The translations under genes were made by a program, and so were the position numbers. Below are positions 6,774 to 8,787 of a stretch of 8,787 nt of DNA, piece after piece. Under the pieces are notes generated by a model, which was given only the letters and a program-made list of their open reading frames with translations, ran no database searches and had not been told where the DNA came from. This stretch comes from Caldifarciminota bacterium (GTDB lineage Bacteria; Hydrothermota; 32-111; QNBC01): contig JAGLYS010000090.1 in assembly GCA_023132105.1 (NCBI GenBank), forward strand, positions 1 through 8,787, in the 5' to 3' direction. Numbering within the stretch: the stretch's first letter is position 1; every line of letters starts with the position of its first letter.

Positions 6774-8573
6774 TCATATAAGCAAGAACTCTTTTATGCT
6801 TAATGCCAATTTATGTGTTATCCCGGGTATCTTTTCAATATCCATTATAGATGATTCTTCAAGAGATTTAATTGTCCGAAAATGAGACATAATTCTAATA
6901 GATTTTACTTTCCCAATACCATCTATCTGTTGCAATAGAAACTTTAATTCTCTTCTCCTTAATTTTCTATTATAACTTATTGCAAAGCGATGTGATTCAT
7001 CCCTGATTCTCTGAATTAATTTAAGAGCCGAAGATGTTACAGGAAGAGAAATTATCTTCTTTTCATCAATATATATTTCCTCAAGCCTTTTGGCAATAGA
7101 GATTGCTGTAATATTCAGATTCAATTTTTTTAAAGCATCTTTTGCGTTTCTTAGTTGTATTGCCCCTCCATCTACAATTACAAGGTCAATCTGTTGATTT
7201 TCCGTATGTGAAAAATACCTTCCTACAATTTCATTAATCATAGTAGAATCATTAATACCTTTAACATATTTAATCTTAAATCGTCTGTATCTCTTTTTAA
7301 GTGGCTTTCCGTTCTTAAAGACAACAGCAGAACCTACAGTGTTATCCCCTTTTAAGTGGGATATGTCAAAGCAAGCCATAAACTCAGGTAACTTGTTCAA
7401 CTTTAAGATGGATCCCAATTCAGAAAGTGCGTTGTCTTTTTTTGAATATTTTTCAAGTAATCTTTTTTCAATCTCATATATCAGATTTTTTTTCAGCAGA
7501 TTTATAATTTCTCGTTCCTCTTCCCCATAGATTGAGGTTAATCGGATATTATTATTTAGTTTATTAAGTATTTTATCATATATAATTCTAATCTTAACCT
7601 TATCCGTTTTAATAATATTGGCATGGTTTGGAGACATACGCACATATTTTATTAAGAAATGCCTCATAATAATCTCTTCGGATTCATGTAGAGGGTTCTT
7701 GATTTGAAAAATCTCTTTATTCAGTAGAACACCATTTCTTATATTAAACACACCGGCCAAAGAAATCTCTCCCCTTTTCATAACGGTAATAAAATCTGCA
7801 TTTGTGTTTTTTCTCATTATAATGTGTTGCCTGTTCTTTATTTTATTCAGGCTATTAATTATATCTCTTATTACAGCAGCTTTTTCAAATAACATAGAGG
7901 AAGCATATACTTGCATTTCTTCCGAAAGTTTAATTAATAACGAATTGATATTCCCTTGAATAAAGCTGATTGCATTGTCGACAGATTCTCTATATGTTTC
8001 AAAATCTATTCTATTTATACATGGAGCGGAACAAAGATTTATATGAAAATTCAAACAAGCTTTTCCGGGGATTTTTTCACCACAAGAGCGAAGTTTAAAA
8101 ATATGTTTAATTATATTTATTAAATTCCTGGCAGATCTAACATTTGTAAATGGTCCAAAATAATGGGATCCATCTTCTATAAATTGCCGCGTTAAAAATA
8201 TTCTTGGAAATTTGGTTTTTGTAGTAATTTTTATATACGGATATGTTTTATCGTCTTTTAATTGAATGTTATAATAAGGTTTATGCAGTTTAATTAGTGT
8301 GTTTTCAAGAATAAAAGCGTCCGTTTCGTTCGCTGTTATTATCCATTCAATAGAGAGGGTTTTGGATATAAGGTTTTTAATACGATTTCCCTTCCTTGAT
8401 ATTTCAAGATATGATTGCAACCTTTCTCTTAAATTTTGTGCTTTTCCGATATAAAGAATGTCCTCCTTTCCTGATTTCATGATATAAACACCCGGAGAGC
8501 GGGGGCTCCTTTTTATTGTATTTATTAGCCTTTTATTACGCCTATTGGTATTAATTTCGCCACTTTCTGACAT
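6774..8573 (-). CDS. uvrC: Excinuclease ABC subunit C (UvrC)
   Basis: UvrC makes both incisions around a DNA lesion in nucleotide excision repair, recruited by the UvrB-damage complex. At 599 aa it is full length. The GIY-YIG nuclease for the 3' cut occupies about 26-105 (GVY 28-30, YIG 41-43, R49, E90, then KPYYNIQLKDDKTYPYI). A cysteine cluster, C164, C173, C181 and C185, matches the region reported to bind an iron-sulphur cluster. The UVR helix pair that binds UvrB is about 211-246. The RNase H-like domain for the 5' cut has D403 (FDISH), D468 (VDGG) and H528 (RDESHRF). Helix-hairpin-helix repeats close the protein (about 548-598). The usual Glu two or three residues before D403 is Ala400. 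The ATG at 8573 overlaps the end of rtcB by 49 bases; GGAG seven bases upstream and the lack of another in-frame start before the GIY motif support it. Confidence 0.97.
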   Translation of the reverse strand: MSESGEINTNRRNKRLINTIKRSPRSPGVYIMKSGKEDILYIGKAQNLRERLQSYLEISRKGNRIKNLISKTLSIEWIITANETDAFILENTLIKLHKPYYNIQLKDDKTYPYIKITTKTKFPRIFLTRQFIEDGSHYFGPFTNVRSARNLINIIKHIFKLRSCGEKIPGKACLNFHINLCSAPCINRIDFETYRESVDNAISFIQGNINSLLIKLSEEMQVYASSMLFEKAAVIRDIINSLNKIKNRQHIIMRKNTNADFITVMKRGEISLAGVFNIRNGVLLNKEIFQIKNPLHESEEIIMRHFLIKYVRMSPNHANIIKTDKVKIRIIYDKILNKLNNNIRLTSIYGEEEREIINLLKKNLIYEIEKRLLEKYSKKDNALSELGSILKLNKLPEFMACFDISHLKGDNTVGSAVVFKNGKPLKKRYRRFKIKYVKGINDSTMINEIVGRYFSHTENQQIDLVIVDGGAIQLRNAKDALKKLNLNITAISIAKRLEEIYIDEKKIISLPVTSSALKLIQRIRDESHRFAISYNRKLRRRELKFLLQQIDGIGKVKSIRIMSHFRTIKSLEESSIMDIEKIPGITHKLALSIKEFLLI

Positions 8574-8787
8574 ATACCAGCTCCATCAACCGAGTCAATA
8601 ACATCGGAAATATTTTTATATGCAATACTTGCCTCTTCATGAAGTGTCTTCCATGATTTCGCTATAACTTTGATGCCGGATTCCTCCAGAGTTTTTTGAA
8701 GATCTATACCCTTGGTAGCTTTTATTGCTTTATGCCTTGACAATACACGCCCGGAACCATGGCAGGTAGAAGAAAATGTCATATTTT
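8525..8787 (-). CDS. rtcB: RNA-splicing ligase RtcB, C-terminal part (5' end outside window)
   Basis: RtcB joins 2',3'-cyclic phosphate or 3'-phosphate RNA ends to 5'-OH ends using GTP and Mn2+, through a GMP-histidine intermediate, in RNA repair or tRNA ligation. Only the last 86 or so codons are present; the frame is open to the right edge, so the ATG at 8782 is an internal Met. The fragment carries TCHGSGRVLSR, whose His is the guanylylated nucleophile of the family, followed by the C-terminal block EEASIAYKNISDVID and the terminal IGVIKG, with the conserved Lys before the last Gly. The distance from this His to the C-terminus (77 residues) agrees with what I recall for Pyrococcus RtcB (H404 of 481). 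The end of the gene contains the uvrC ribosome-binding site and start, so the two are likely co-transcribed. No archease partner is visible. Confidence 0.93.
   Translation of the reverse strand, partial: NMTFSSTCHGSGRVLSRHKAIKATKGIDLQKTLEESGIKVIAKSWKTLHEEASIAYKNISDVIDSVDGAGICQKVAKLIPIGVIKG
8581..8584 (-). promoter_or_regulatory. Shine-Dalgarno of uvrC inside rtcB
   Basis: GGAG on the minus strand, seven bases before the uvrC ATG, lies within rtcB coding sequence. It supports the long-overlap start, since no ATG, GTG or TTG occurs in frame between this ATG and the Met just after the GVY motif. Confidence 0.65.

Noticed and set aside
6740..6785. Possible promoter between uvrC and comF (TTGCTT, 17 bases, AATATT)
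   Set aside because: The -10 is poor and both hexamers match weakly; with the gap so A+T-rich, co-transcription with uvrC is the simpler reading.
8780..8782. ATG at 8782 as the start of a small 85-aa gene
   Set aside because: The product is the C-terminal part of RtcB, with the guanylylation motif right after this Met; the frame continues off the window edge.

Overview
This window comes from a strongly A+T-rich, Gram-negative-type (diderm) bacterial chromosome. The diderm call rests on the LptF/LptG pair, which serves lipopolysaccharide export. TGA is used as a stop and TGG as Trp, so the code is standard. I cannot fix the phylum: RsmG and LptF look like those of several proteobacterial and FCB-type lineages. 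There are no tRNA or rRNA genes, CRISPR arrays, transposases or phage genes. No gap between genes exceeds about 100 bases.

Layout, left to right. (1) The 3' part of rsmG (+ strand) enters from the left edge. Its first codons carry a perfect parS site, the ParB-binding centromere of chromosome segregation. (2) rsmG ends tail-to-tail against lptG and overlaps it by 13 bases. (3) Every other gene is on the minus strand. Read in transcription order from the right they are: the C-terminal end of rtcB (RNA ligase), uvrC (nucleotide-excision-repair nuclease), a comF-type phosphoribosyltransferase-fold gene, a large hybrid histidine-kinase gene, lptF and lptG.

The minus strand seems to hold at least two transcription units. 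rtcB, uvrC and comF are closely packed: rtcB and uvrC overlap, and uvrC and comF are at most 52-118 bases apart depending on the comF start. The kinase gene has its own near-consensus sigma-70 type promoter. That promoter sits so close to the ATG that the mRNA should be leaderless, and the gene has no Shine-Dalgarno sequence. lptF shows a weaker copy of the same arrangement. The operon-internal genes uvrC, lptG and (if extended) comF instead have a Shine-Dalgarno about 7 bases before the start.

Three points deserve attention. The hybrid kinase has Asn in place of the phospho-accepting His, although its ATP-binding and receiver domains look intact. The comF homologue has its N-terminal zinc-ribbon cysteines encoded upstream of any normal start codon, which suggests an AUA (or other non-standard) start, or a lost start. 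The parS site is embedded in rsmG coding sequence, but parA/parB do not follow rsmG. The gene set itself is mostly housekeeping. I see no multi-gene novel system; the oddities are at the level of single genes and expression signals.
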